From Aquimarina algiphila (lineage in GTDB: Bacteria > Bacteroidota > Bacteroidia > Flavobacteriales > Flavobacteriaceae), in NCBI RefSeq assembly GCF_007489275.1, contig NZ_VLNR01000010.1, positions 49,029 through 113,028 on the forward strand: a stretch of 64,000 nucleotides of DNA. The letters run 5' to 3'. The position numbers and the translations under genes were made by a program. Below are positions 9,886 to 19,900 of the stretch, one piece after another (position 1 is the first letter of the stretch; every line of letters starts with the position of its first letter). A model generated the notes under the pieces. It saw only the letters and a list, made by a program, of their open reading frames with translations, had not been told where the DNA came from and ran no database searches.

Positions 9886-10024
9886 ACTGTGTATAGAAAA
9901 ATAATTATATCAATTCTATCGAAAAGTATGTTTTATGAGGCTTATAAATGTACTTTTTATAGATTTGCATTGTTTTTTTGTATGTTCCAAATTTATGATA
10001 CAAGAATTTAACCTATATAATATA

Positions 10025-10948
10025 ATGAAAAAAGTAATTTATTACATAGCCTTCTTTTGTGCTGTTTTTTCTTTTGCCCAAACCAAAGTTGGAGATGTTC
10101 ATTTTAATGATATCGATGTTTTTGATAAATCAGAACTCATGCTTAATGGAGCAGGAGTAAGAGAAAAAATGTATGCGATCGCTTTATACCTGGATTTTGA
10201 AGTAGATGGTGTAGAGGATGGTGTAATGGTAGCCGAAAAAGACAAAACCATGGCGATGACAATTAAAATTACATCATCAATTGAAGATAGTGATTTTAAA
10301 AATATTGTGAGAAATGGTTTAGAAAGAGCTACAGATGGAAATAGTTATTTGTTAGAAAATCAAATAAGAGATTTCCTTAATCTTCTTCCTAATAAGATTA
10401 ACAAGTTTGACATCTTTAGAATTCTTTACGTTAAGGGAGGTAGTCTGTCTCTATTCAAAAATAAAGAACTCTTAGGGACAATAAATAGTAAGGAGTTTAA
10501 AAAGGCTCTATTTAAAATTTGGTTAGGAGAGAATCCTGTTGATATGGAGCTAAAAGAAGATTTATTAGCTTCATATGAACCCAATCCTATCTTGGGAAGA
10601 TGGAAAACATATGATAAGAAGAGTGGAGTTGCTATAAATATAGTTCAGCTGTACATTATAGAAAATAAAGTATACGGATCTATTCAAAGAATGTTACGAA
10701 TTTCAGAAAGAGATGCAATCTGTTATGAATGCCAAGGTGATGACAAGAATCAAAATGTCGAAGGATTGGTCATCATAAAAGGTTTAAAATTGAAAGGTGA
10801 TAAATATGTGAATGGAAAATTTACTGATATTAAAAATGGTAACGTTGCAGAATGTCAAATGTGGATCGATGAGGATGACTCAAATATTCTTAATGTAAAG
10901 TATAAAGGTGGTGGAGGTGTTCATCAGTGGAAAAAAGTAAAAGAATAG
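10025..10948 (+). CDS. Exported chalcone isomerase-like + DUF2147 fusion protein
   Basis: The ATG at 10025 gives a 307-residue protein with a signal peptide (MKKVIYYIAFFCAVFSFAQ); an in-frame extension to 9935 is rejected because it would put 30 non-signal residues in front. Residues 20-180 look like a chalcone isomerase-like domain (GAGVREKMYAIALYLDF, AMTIKITSS). From about residue 193 the GRWKTYDKKSG start, YGSIQRML, CYECQGD and a closing NVKYKG fit DUF2147. Neither half has a known activity in bacteria; fatty-acid or lipid binding is suspected for the chalcone isomerase-like fold. Monocistronic between terminators. Confidence 0.8.
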   Translation: MKKVIYYIAFFCAVFSFAQTKVGDVHFNDIDVFDKSELMLNGAGVREKMYAIALYLDFEVDGVEDGVMVAEKDKTMAMTIKITSSIEDSDFKNIVRNGLERATDGNSYLLENQIRDFLNLLPNKINKFDIFRILYVKGGSLSLFKNKELLGTINSKEFKKALFKIWLGENPVDMELKEDLLASYEPNPILGRWKTYDKKSGVAINIVQLYIIENKVYGSIQRMLRISERDAICYECQGDDKNQNVEGLVIIKGLKLKGDKYVNGKFTDIKNGNVAECQMWIDEDDSNILNVKYKGGGGVHQWKKVKE

Positions 10949-10970
10949 AATCACACAATATTGAAAACAC

Positions 10971-11005
10971 AAAACCCTTGATAGCAATGTCAAGGGTTTT
11001 TTTTT
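10971..11005 (+). terminator. Rho-independent terminator
   Basis: AAAACCCTTG (10971-10980) pairs with CAAGGGTTTT (10991-11000), extended inward by A-T, and is followed by further T residues. Confidence 0.85.
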
Positions 11006-11028
11006 GATAACTTTAATAAAGAGTGAAG

Positions 11029-11065
11029 TTGTTGCCAAGAGTACCATTTTATCTTTTTACTTTTG
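11029..11065 (+). promoter_or_regulatory. Promoter of rlmN
   Basis: TTGTTG around 11029-11034 and TACTTTTG at 11058-11065 fit the -33 and -7 boxes of Bacteroidota. The pair lies 9-45 bases before the ATG at 11074 and inside the longest possible open frame, which argues that the upstream GTG (11023) is not the start. Confidence 0.65.
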
Positions 11066-11073
11066 CAAAACGT

Positions 11074-12114
11074 ATGGATGTGAAGAAAAAAGACATAAGA
11101 GCATTAACAAAGGATCAGTTGAGAGTATTCTTTCAAGAAAATGGAGATCAATCCTTTAGAGGTAATCAAGTCTATGAGTGGTTGTGGAGCAAGGGAGCAC
11201 ATAGCTTTGATGATATGACTAATATTTCAAAAGCAACAAGGCAAATGCTTGAAGAAAACTTTGTAATTAATCATATTAGAGTTGACCAAATGCAACGTAG
11301 TACCGATGGTACTATAAAAAATGCAGTGAGATTACATGATGGATTAATTGTAGAATCAGTATTGATACCTACCCCAACCAGAACAACAGCCTGTGTGTCA
11401 TCTCAAGTGGGATGTAGTTTGGATTGTAAATTTTGTGCTACAGCCAGGTTAAAAAGAATGAGGAATCTTAATGCAGATGAGATTTATGATCAAGTAATGG
11501 CTATTGATAAAGAAAGTAGATTATATCATAATCGACCCTTGTCAAATATTGTTTTTATGGGAATGGGAGAGCCATTGATGAACTACAATAATGTAATTAA
11601 GGCTATTGATAAAATTACTTCTAGTGAAGGACTAGGAATGTCACCAAAAAGAATTACGTTATCCACTTCTGGAGTGCCAAAAATGATTAAGAAAATGGCA
11701 GATGATGAAGTGAAGTTTAAGTTAGCAGTCTCCTTACACTCTGCTATTGATGATGTTAGAACCTCGATAATGCCATTTAATGAAACCTTTCCTCTTTCAG
11801 ATCTTAGAGAAGCTCTTGAGTATTGGTATAAAAAAACAAATAGTAGAATAACCTATGAATATGTAGTCTGGGATGGTATTAATGACAGACGAGAAGACAT
11901 AGATGCTTTAGTAAAATTTTGCTCTTATGTTCCTTGTAAAGTAAATTTGATAGAATATAACCCAATCGATGATGACGGGTTTCAACAGGCATCAACCAAA
12001 GCCATTGATAATTACATTAATGCCCTTGAAGCTCGTAGGATTGTTGTTAATGTGCGTCGCAGTAGAGGTAAGGATATTGATGCTGCTTGTGGTCAACTTG
12101 CAAATAAATCATAA
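11074..12114 (+). CDS. rlmN: Dual-specificity 23S rRNA A2503 / tRNA A37 C2-methyltransferase
   Basis: A 346-residue radical SAM enzyme. The cluster motif CKFCATARLKRMRNL (CxxxCxxC with the preceding SLDC) binds the 4Fe-4S cluster. VFMGMGEPLMNY is the GGEP-like strand. The C-terminal DAACGQL supplies the second catalytic Cys. It methylates A2503 of 23S rRNA and A37 of some tRNAs. Start chosen at ATG 11074 because a promoter occupies the upstream open frame and because this length is normal for RlmN. Confidence 0.96.
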   Translation: MDVKKKDIRALTKDQLRVFFQENGDQSFRGNQVYEWLWSKGAHSFDDMTNISKATRQMLEENFVINHIRVDQMQRSTDGTIKNAVRLHDGLIVESVLIPTPTRTTACVSSQVGCSLDCKFCATARLKRMRNLNADEIYDQVMAIDKESRLYHNRPLSNIVFMGMGEPLMNYNNVIKAIDKITSSEGLGMSPKRITLSTSGVPKMIKKMADDEVKFKLAVSLHSAIDDVRTSIMPFNETFPLSDLREALEYWYKKTNSRITYEYVVWDGINDRREDIDALVKFCSYVPCKVNLIEYNPIDDDGFQQASTKAIDNYINALEARRIVVNVRRSRGKDIDAACGQLANKS

Positions 12115-12168
12115 GAAAATATGTTGTTCATTATTTATAGAGAACAATATTAGAAAACTAATTTTTTT

Positions 12169-12702
12169 ATGAAACCAAGGTTAATAGTTTTGTCTGATAT
12201 ATGGGGAATTGAAAAATCAGATTGGGTTGTGAATTATGTAAAGATTTTAGAAACTGAATTTGATATAAAGTATTATGATTCTTGCAAATTAGGAAAAGTG
12301 AGTAAGAACATATATGAAGAAAGTAGTCTTCACTCTCAATTTCTTGAAAGAGGAATTAGTACAGCAACAGATAGATTATTAGAGTTGGAAAAAGGAAAGG
12401 TTACTATTCTTGCTTTTAGTATAGGAGGAACAATTGCATGGAAAGCAGCGTTGAAAGGTTTGGATGTTAATAAATTTTATGCAATTTCTTCAACAAGACT
12501 AAGATATGAAACTACAAAACCAGAAGGATGTATAAAGCTTTTTTTTGGCGAGTATGATGATTTTAAACCAGAAGCAAACTGGTTTGAGCAACTAAGAGTA
12601 GACCACGAAATTAGTAGAGGAAAAAAACATCAGATGTATACTGATAAAAATTATGCAATAAAGATCTCTAATGAAATAAAAAGAAGGGTAAATATTCAAT
12701 GA
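12169..12702 (+). CDS. Small alpha/beta hydrolase-like protein
   Basis: A 177-residue single-domain alpha/beta hydrolase fold. The opening beta strand RLIVLSDIWGIE recalls dienelactone hydrolases, the nucleophile elbow is AFSIGG (GxSxG-like with Ala first), and a late strand IKLFFGEYDDF could carry the acid. A final His is possible in SRGKKHQMY. Substrate unknown. It stands 54 bases after rlmN and may share its transcript. Confidence 0.7.
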   Translation: MKPRLIVLSDIWGIEKSDWVVNYVKILETEFDIKYYDSCKLGKVSKNIYEESSLHSQFLERGISTATDRLLELEKGKVTILAFSIGGTIAWKAALKGLDVNKFYAISSTRLRYETTKPEGCIKLFFGEYDDFKPEANWFEQLRVDHEISRGKKHQMYTDKNYAIKISNEIKRRVNIQ

Positions 12703-12822
12703 TCATAAAAGAATTGATGATATAAAAAGTTAATATTTCTATATATAACACTATCTGTTTCAAAGAAAAACTATTTACAGTATCTTCGCATTACATAAGG
12801 AAACAGAATCAAGTACGACGTA

Positions 12823-13800
12823 TTGAAAGTTGTAGAACAAATAAAATTACCAATCATTGATGAAATGGAGCTTTTTGAACAAAAGTTTTCAGAATCAATG
12901 TCTTCCAAAGTTGCTTTACTCAATAGAATAACTCACTATATTGTAAACCGAAAAGGAAAACAAATGCGACCAATGTTTGTTTTCCTGGTTTCAAAAATGG
13001 TTTCTGGAGGTGAGATTAATGAACGAACCTATAGAGGAGCTTCGGTAATAGAATTAATTCATACAGCTACTTTGGTTCATGATGATGTGGTCGATGATTC
13101 TAATCAAAGACGAGGTTTCTTTTCTATTAATGCTCTTTGGAAAAATAAGATAGCAGTTTTGGTAGGTGATTATTTATTATCTAAAGGCCTGTTGTTATCT
13201 ATTGATTATGGAGATTTTGATCTTTTAAAGATTATTTCGGTAGCAGTGCGGGAAATGAGCGAAGGAGAATTGTTGCAAATCGAAAAAGCCAGAAATCTTG
13301 ATATTACAGAAGAAGTTTATTATGAAATTATCCGTCAGAAAACAGCAACATTAATCGCAGCTTGCTGTAGTTTGGGAGCATGTTCTGTAGCCCCCGATTC
13401 TGATCATGTTCAGAAAATGAAAATGTTTGGTGAACTTATAGGAATGGCTTTTCAAATTAAGGATGACTTATTTGATTATGGCGATGATGTTATAGGAAAA
13501 CCTACAGGAATTGATATTAAAGAACAAAAAATGACGCTTCCTCTGATTTATACATTAAATCATTGTACTCCAGAAAAAAAGAAATGGCTCATTAATTCTG
13601 TAAAAAATCATAATAAAGATAAAAAGAGAGTCAAAGAAGTAATAAATTTTGTGAAAACAAGTGGCGGATTAGAGTATGCCATTACAATAATGCATGAGTT
13701 TAAAAATAAAGCTCTTTCTATTTTATCAGAATACCCAGATTCTAATTATAAGACATCATTAGAGCTTATGGTTACTTATGTAATTGATCGCAAAAAGTAG
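12823..13800 (+). CDS. ispB: Polyprenyl (octaprenyl-type) diphosphate synthase
   Basis: A 325-residue trans-isoprenyl diphosphate synthase. The first aspartate-rich motif is HDDVVDDSNQRRG and the second KDDLFDYGDD, each binding Mg-diphosphate; GKQMRP is the usual upstream block. It makes the side chain of menaquinone. The start is TTG at 12823, giving MKVVEQIKLPI, which matches the usual flavobacterial N-terminus. TATCTTCG at 12781-12788 is the likely -7 element. The exact chain length of the product cannot be read from sequence. Confidence 0.9.
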   Translation: MKVVEQIKLPIIDEMELFEQKFSESMSSKVALLNRITHYIVNRKGKQMRPMFVFLVSKMVSGGEINERTYRGASVIELIHTATLVHDDVVDDSNQRRGFFSINALWKNKIAVLVGDYLLSKGLLLSIDYGDFDLLKIISVAVREMSEGELLQIEKARNLDITEEVYYEIIRQKTATLIAACCSLGACSVAPDSDHVQKMKMFGELIGMAFQIKDDLFDYGDDVIGKPTGIDIKEQKMTLPLIYTLNHCTPEKKKWLINSVKNHNKDKKRVKEVINFVKTSGGLEYAITIMHEFKNKALSILSEYPDSNYKTSLELMVTYVIDRKK

Positions 13801-13915
13801 TATAAAACTGCTGATTTATAACATAAAATTAAAAAATTTAAACTTCAGGCAACCTTTTTCTTTTTATTCTCGTCTATGTAAATAGATGATCTAATTAATT
13901 AATTGATTTTTCAAT

Positions 13916-14485
13916 TTGAAAGTTATTCAATTTTATAAAAGCGAGACACAACTCATTAAGAAAGCTGCAAAACAGCATCGTGATGCGCAACATCAGTTGT
14001 ACAATCAACATGCACCCAAAATGCTAAGTATATGTCGTAGATATATAAGAGATATACAATTTGCAGAAGAGGTAATGTTAAGTGGATTTCTAAAAGTTTT
14101 TATGAATCTCGAAAAATTTAAATTCGAGGGAAGCTTTGAGGGTTGGATACGAAGAATAATGGTAAATGAATCTATTTCCTTTCTCAGAAAAGAAAAACAA
14201 ATCTTTTTTACAGAAGAAATAACAGGGTATACTGAAGAATCTTGGAATAATATAAATTCAGAATTAGAAGTAGATCAAATTCAGGAACTAATCGATAGTT
14301 TACCAGAAGGATATAGAATGGTGTTTGTACTATATGCCGTAGAAGGGTACAAACATAGCGAGATAGCCAAAATGTTAGAGATTTCAGAAAGTACATCAAA
14401 ATCTCAGCTCTTTAAAGCTAGAAAAATGCTACAGCAAAAGTTAAACGAACAAAATAAGATTAGTAATGGCGCCATTGAAATTTGA
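13916..14485 (+). CDS. ECF-type RNA polymerase sigma factor
   Basis: A 189-residue sigma-70 family protein with two domains. Region 2 is near residues 25-90 (HQLYNQHAPKMLSICRRY, then FLKVFMNLEKFKFEGSFEGWIRRI). Region 4 is near 125-180 (LPEGYRMVFVLYAVEGYKHSEIAKMLEISESTSKSQLFKARKML, shown here only as landmarks). The start codon is TTG. The next gene overlaps its 3' end by 20 bp and encodes a membrane protein, the typical sigma/anti-sigma layout. Confidence 0.92.
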   Translation: MKVIQFYKSETQLIKKAAKQHRDAQHQLYNQHAPKMLSICRRYIRDIQFAEEVMLSGFLKVFMNLEKFKFEGSFEGWIRRIMVNESISFLRKEKQIFFTEEITGYTEESWNNINSELEVDQIQELIDSLPEGYRMVFVLYAVEGYKHSEIAKMLEISESTSKSQLFKARKMLQQKLNEQNKISNGAIEI

Positions 14486-15302
14486 AGAAAAGATAAAGGA
14501 AAAGCTAGAGCAACGCGCTATAAAACCTTCAGATACTTCTTGGGAACAATTAGCAGCTCAATTAGATGATATTCAACATCAAAAAAAAGGAAGTAAAAGG
14601 GTTTGGTGGTATACGATTGCAGCAATTTTTGTTGGAGTTTTAGTAATGACCTCAATTGTAATGAATCAGAATCCCACATCAAAACAAAGAGATAATCAAT
14701 TTGTTGATAATAGTGAAGAGATTATAAAAAATGATAATGTACAAGTTGTTTTAGATAATAATACATCAGAAAAATCTATTAAAAATAATGATAAAACAAT
14801 TATAGAGAATGTTGATGAGGAAGTTATTAAAGAAAATATCAAAAAAGAAGATATAGTGGTAGTGGATCATTCTGCCATTAAGAATACTTCAAAGAGTGTA
14901 GAACCAATAAAATCGATGTCTAAAGCGATTGACGATAATCCACAATATGATGTAGTTAAGTTAGCAGAAAATGATAAAGGAACTACAACAATAAGGGAAG
15001 AGGTTTTACCTATTGATTCTTTAATAATAGAAGATAAAGTGGCGAATGTTATAGCCCAAATACAGGAACTCCAAAAAAATAACGCTCAAGTAACTGATGA
15101 AGAAATTGATCAATTGTTACTTAAGGCTCAACGGGAAATTACAACAAAAAAAATATTTCAATCTTCTAATGAAGTAAGTGCATCAGCTCTTTTACAAGAT
15201 GTAGAGAATGAGTTGGATGAAACTTTTAAACAACGTGTTTTTGAAGCGCTTAAAACAGGTTTCGAGAAAGTTAAAACTGCTGTAGTAGAAAGAGATAATT
15301 AA
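14466..15302 (+). CDS. Putative membrane-anchored anti-sigma factor
   Basis: A 278-residue protein with a short cytoplasmic N-terminus (FEEKIKEKLEQRAIKPSD, SWEQLAAQL), one membrane helix near residues 45-65 (VWWYTIAAIFVGVLVMTSIV) and a long, acidic, low-complexity outer part. The N-terminal SWEQL motif is common in flavobacterial proteins that sit next to ECF sigma factors. It overlaps the sigma gene by 20 bp and precedes an outer-membrane protein gene, so it probably holds the sigma factor until a surface signal arrives. The role is inferred from position and topology. Confidence 0.7.
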   Translation: MAPLKFEEKIKEKLEQRAIKPSDTSWEQLAAQLDDIQHQKKGSKRVWWYTIAAIFVGVLVMTSIVMNQNPTSKQRDNQFVDNSEEIIKNDNVQVVLDNNTSEKSIKNNDKTIIENVDEEVIKENIKKEDIVVVDHSAIKNTSKSVEPIKSMSKAIDDNPQYDVVKLAENDKGTTTIREEVLPIDSLIIEDKVANVIAQIQELQKNNAQVTDEEIDQLLLKAQREITTKKIFQSSNEVSASALLQDVENELDETFKQRVFEALKTGFEKVKTAVVERDN

Positions 15303-15384
15303 AAATGTATTCATCAATCAAATCAGATTTGCGATCTTCCTTCTTAAAGGAAGGGAGGTTGTAATAGTAAAATTCAAAAAAAAA

Positions 15385-16452
15385 ATGAAGACAATAGTTA
15401 CTATTGCCACATTTGTGGCCATGACATTATTTGCTCAATTGTTAAGTGCTCAGGAAACAGATAAAAGTGATGCTGTTAAGGAATTAACAGAGCAAAAAGA
15501 GCGTATTATTAATACCGAAAAAGAAGCTCTCAAAAAGGAAGTAGAAGTTATAAATGAAAGACTAATTAATAATGAAATTACTAGAGATGAGGCTCAGAAA
15601 TTGAAAGAAGATGCGGCTGAAAACCATGCACTTAATATCGAAAATAGATTAGCTATTATCGATAATAAAATTGCATTGTTAGAGCGTAACGGATTAAAGA
15701 ATGTAAATACCGAAGATCCTAAAATCTTTATAGGCCTAAATACCCAGGAAGAAAATGCAGACGTGATATTGGGGTTAAAAATAAATACTGGAAAGGAAAG
15801 AAAAATAAAATATGATATACGAACAAGGTCGAACCTTGTAATTGCGTTTGGACTTAACAATGCGATTGTAGATGGACAGTCCTTGGATGACTCTGATTAT
15901 AAAATTGCAGGAAGTAGGTTTTTTGAAATAGGATGGGCCTGGAAAACCAGAGTGTTTAAAAACAGTAATTTTTTAAGATTTAAATACGGAATTTCGTATA
16001 CCACAAATGGTTTGAAACCTACTGATAACAGATATTTCGTCGAAAATGGGGATCAGACCGAATTAGAGGAGTTTAGAGTAGAACTGAAGAAATCAAAATT
16101 TAGAATGGATAACTTGGTAATTCCTATACATTTTGAATTTGGGCCATCAAAAGTAGTAGAGACAGAAAAAAAGATCAGATACTACACTTCCAATAGATTT
16201 AGGATTGGTATAGGTGGATATGCAGGAGTGAATGTAAGCACTCGTCAGAAATTAAAGTATCGGGAGAATGGGGATCGAGTTAAGGATAAAATTAAAAGAG
16301 ATTACAATACTAGTGACTTAATTTATGGTTTGAGCACGTATATAGGATTTGGAGATATGTCGCTATATCTAAAGTATGATTTGCAACCAATTTTCAGAAA
16401 TGCGACTGTGGATCAAAATAATGTGTCATTAGGGTTGCGTTTTGATCTTTAA
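15385..16452 (+). CDS. Outer-membrane beta-barrel-like protein with coiled-coil N-terminus
   Basis: A 355-residue exported protein with a signal peptide ending LLSAQ. Residues 25-100 are charged and helical (coiled coil, EKEALKKEVEVINERL). The rest is a series of alternating beta strands ending in VSLGLRFDL, a terminal aromatic/hydrophobic strand typical of outer-membrane barrels. It follows the sigma/anti-sigma pair and may be their target or sensor. No named family recognised. An inverted repeat (TTCCTT / AAGGAA) lies just upstream. Confidence 0.7.
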   Translation: MKTIVTIATFVAMTLFAQLLSAQETDKSDAVKELTEQKERIINTEKEALKKEVEVINERLINNEITRDEAQKLKEDAAENHALNIENRLAIIDNKIALLERNGLKNVNTEDPKIFIGLNTQEENADVILGLKINTGKERKIKYDIRTRSNLVIAFGLNNAIVDGQSLDDSDYKIAGSRFFEIGWAWKTRVFKNSNFLRFKYGISYTTNGLKPTDNRYFVENGDQTELEEFRVELKKSKFRMDNLVIPIHFEFGPSKVVETEKKIRYYTSNRFRIGIGGYAGVNVSTRQKLKYRENGDRVKDKIKRDYNTSDLIYGLSTYIGFGDMSLYLKYDLQPIFRNATVDQNNVSLGLRFDL

Positions 16453-16557
16453 TATCATCGATGAAATGTTAAATCTTTTTTATAATCTTCACAATTTAAC
16501 AAAAAATTAAGAAGATAATTTTTAATTGATTTTTTTAGTGTTACTATATCTTTTTAA

Positions 16558-16600
16558 AACAAAAGAGCTGTGTTTATTCTCAGCTCTTTTGTTGTTTTTA
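16558..16600 (+). terminator. Strong hairpin terminator in the 508-base gap 16453-16960
   Basis: A 13-bp perfect stem, AACAAAAGAGCTG / CAGCTCTTTTGTT, with a 10-base loop and a T-rich tail. It closes the sigma-factor operon. The remaining 360 bases before the next gene are very AT-rich and hold no open frame I would trust; they probably contain the promoter of the large secreted protein. Confidence 0.85.
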
Positions 16601-16960
16601 TAATTATAGATTCTTTTAATAAGATATGATTTCCTGCCAATATGATGGATACCCCATAAAAATGATATACTAAAAATGTAAAATAATATTTTGTTAAATA
16701 ATTTACTAAAACAGAATAATTGTTATATAAAAAAATGAAGTAGAAATCCATAGATTAATTATGGTTTAAGCGTAACCTTTTGATTGTAAGTATTTTATGA
16801 CATTTATTTTTTTTGTTTCTTATTGAAATGCTCTATATTTAATCAGTCATAATTGAGATAATTCCTTCCTTAATTTAAGCAAAAAAGCTTATGCTTTTCT
16901 GCTATTTAAAACTTGAAACTATATACTAATTATATATACTATTAACCAAATTTCACACAA

Positions 16961-19900
16961 ATGAAAACAAAATTCTTTTATTTCACATTGTTCATGTTTT
17001 GCAGCTTTGCGCTGCTGGCTCAAACGGGCCCTTCTATGAAAGCTAGTTCTGTAGGTAAAGCTGTCTACATGAAAAAAATCCCCGCGCTTTCTCAAATGGA
17101 TAACATTATTTCTGCTAAAGGTTTAGCACATGATGCTCCGGCAAAACGTAGGGGTAGTAATACGTATGTCCCAGGAAAAGGATATCCACAAGGAAATGAT
17201 CCTTTCTTTAATGAAGCATCACAAAAATCGGCTTCAAAAATGGCGACTAGCGCTCCTGTTGCTTCTTTTGATGCGCACATAGGTACTGTATTAAATGATG
17301 CTACAGGTGCTATAGGGCCAAACCACTATGTTTATGCTTTTAACTCTGGTTTTGGTATTCTGGATAGAAGTGGTAATGTTTTATTGCCAGAAGCTTCATT
17401 AGCAACATTGTTTCCTGGAGAAACTTTGGGAGATCCAATAGTGGTGTATGATAACTTTGCAGATAGATTTATTGTTATGCAATTTAGTAATACCCCAAAT
17501 GGATTTCTGATTGCTGTTGGTCAAGGACCAGATCCTGTTAATGACGGATGGTTTACATACCGATTTAACACAGGTACATTTCCAGATTATGAGAAGCTTT
17601 CAATCTGGAGTGATGGGTATTATATCACTGCAAATAAGGATCAAAATGCTCCTGATGTTAATGATGTTGTATTCGTAGTAGAAAGAGATCAAATGCTTGT
17701 AGGAGATCCGGGAGCACAATTAATTGGTTTCCCTCTTCCAGGGGCAGAAACTAATGGTTTTTATAGTCCGGGTGGTTTTAATGCAACAGGTACAACATTA
17801 CCACCAGTAGGTACAGGTTGTTCTATAGTGTATTTACAAGATGATAGCTGGTCAGGTGTTTCTCAGGATGAATTAAAGATTTGGACAACGACTGTAGACT
17901 GGACAACTCCAGCCAATTCGTCTATTTCTGCTCCGCAAAGTATACCTACAACTCCATTCGATAGTGTGTTTGATGGTGGATCTTTTCAGAATCTTGATGA
18001 GCCAGGTACAGGTCCAGACATAGATGCATTACAAGCAACAATGATGTACATGACCCAATACAGGCGTTTTGGAACTCATAATTCTGTTGTTATGAATTTT
18101 GTAGTAGATCTTGATGGTACAGATAGTTTAGCAGGTATTCGTTGGTATGAATTAAGACAAACTGGTGATGGTGCTCCTTGGACAATCTATCAGGAAGGAA
18201 CCTATGTTCAGCCAGATGGTCTTAGTGCTTTTTGTGGTAGTATAGCCCAAGATGCTCAAGGTAATATAGGATTAGCATATACTGTTGTAAGTAGTAGTGT
18301 ATTTACTTCACTACGTTATACAGGAAGATTGGCAAGTGACCCTCTTAATACAATGACTGCCGTAGAACAAGTTTCAGCAGATGGTGATGCTCAAAATAAT
18401 AGAGGTGATGGTAGATATGGAGATTACGGTCAAATGACTATTGATCCAACAGATGATATGACCTTCTGGCATATTAGCGAGTATATGAAAGGGCCATCTC
18501 CAAATGTAAGAAGAAGTCATGTTGTTGCTTTTAAAATCGAACCAGCGGTTATCGATAATGAAGCACCATCAACTCCAGCAAATTTGGTAGCTTCTGGTAC
18601 AACTGCTAGACAGACTACATTAAACTGGGATGCCTCTACAGATAATGTGGGAGTTACAGGATACGATATTTATCAAGACGGAGTAGTTGTTGCTACAGCT
18701 CCTGATGCAACATTTATAGTAACCGGATTAGCGCCTCTTACGACATATACATTCTCTGTAATTGCAAAAGATGCTTCGGGTAACGAATCAGGTGCAAGTA
18801 ATACAGTAAGTGTTACTACGCTAGAAAGTACAACAGGACCAGGTTGTTTAAATGGATTATTAGCACCTTATAACGAAAGTTTTGAAAGTGGTTTAGGAGC
18901 TTGGACTCAGGCTTCTGGAGATGATCTTGATTGGACAGTAGATTCTGCGGGTACTCCATCTAATAATACAGGGCCTTCAAGTGCCGACGATGGTTCCAAT
19001 TATATTTATGTAGAAGCATCTGGTAATGGTACAGGTTTCCCAAATAAACGAGCAATTCTAAACTCGCCTTGTTTTGATCTTAATGATGCTACAGCAGCAG
19101 TATTTTCTTTTAGATACCATATGTTTGGGTCTTCTAATTTTGGATCATTGGATGTTGAAGCAAGTAATGATGAAGGAGTAACTTGGACAAGTATTTGGAC
19201 AAGAAGTGGTAACCAAGGAAACTCTTGGCAGACTGCTACAATAGATTTAGCAGCGTACTTAGGTTCTGGGTTACAATTACGATTTAATCGTCTTACTGGA
19301 GGTACTTGGCAAGCTGATGCAGCTATAGATGCAATATCTCTTACTGCTGGTGGTGGTCCTGGAGGAAACTGTGCTACAGGTGATTTAAGCTTAAGTATTA
19401 CATTTGATAATTATCCTCAAGAAACATCTTGGACATTAGTTGATGCAGGCGGAACTACTGTAGCTTCAGAAAGTTACTCTACTGCGAATCCTGATGGGTC
19501 AACTGTTACAGAAACAATAACAGGATTAGCTTCTGGTAGTTACACATTTACAATTTCTGATTCTTTTGGTGATGGTATTTGCTGTGGATTTGGTAATGGA
19601 TCTTATACCTTGTCAAGTAGTGCAGGTACAATTGTATCAGGAGGTGAGTTTGGAAGTTCTGATGTAACAGATTTCTGTGTTCAGGGATCAGCTAGATTAG
19701 ATACATATGAATTGACAGATGTTCAGAAAAATGACCAGAATTTTGTTTTATCACCAAATCCTGTTAATAACGGAATCTTAAATATATCAGTAGGTAAAAC
19801 GGCAATTCAGAACCTTGAGATCTTCTCTATGTTTGGTCAATTAGTTCTTAGTGTTAACGATCAGGGAACTAAGCAAAAAGTTGATGTAAGTAATCTTCCG

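Noticed and set aside
9775..10011. Plus-strand open frame of 78 codons after queA
   Set aside because: It runs through two terminator hairpins and the promoter of the next gene, and its composition is that of untranslated AT-rich DNA.
11023..11073. Longer N-terminus for rlmN from a GTG
   Set aside because: A good -33/-7 promoter lies inside it and the shorter protein has the normal family length.
16554..16751. Minus-strand open frame of 65 codons
   Set aside because: It covers the strong terminator at 16558-16600 and has no supporting features.
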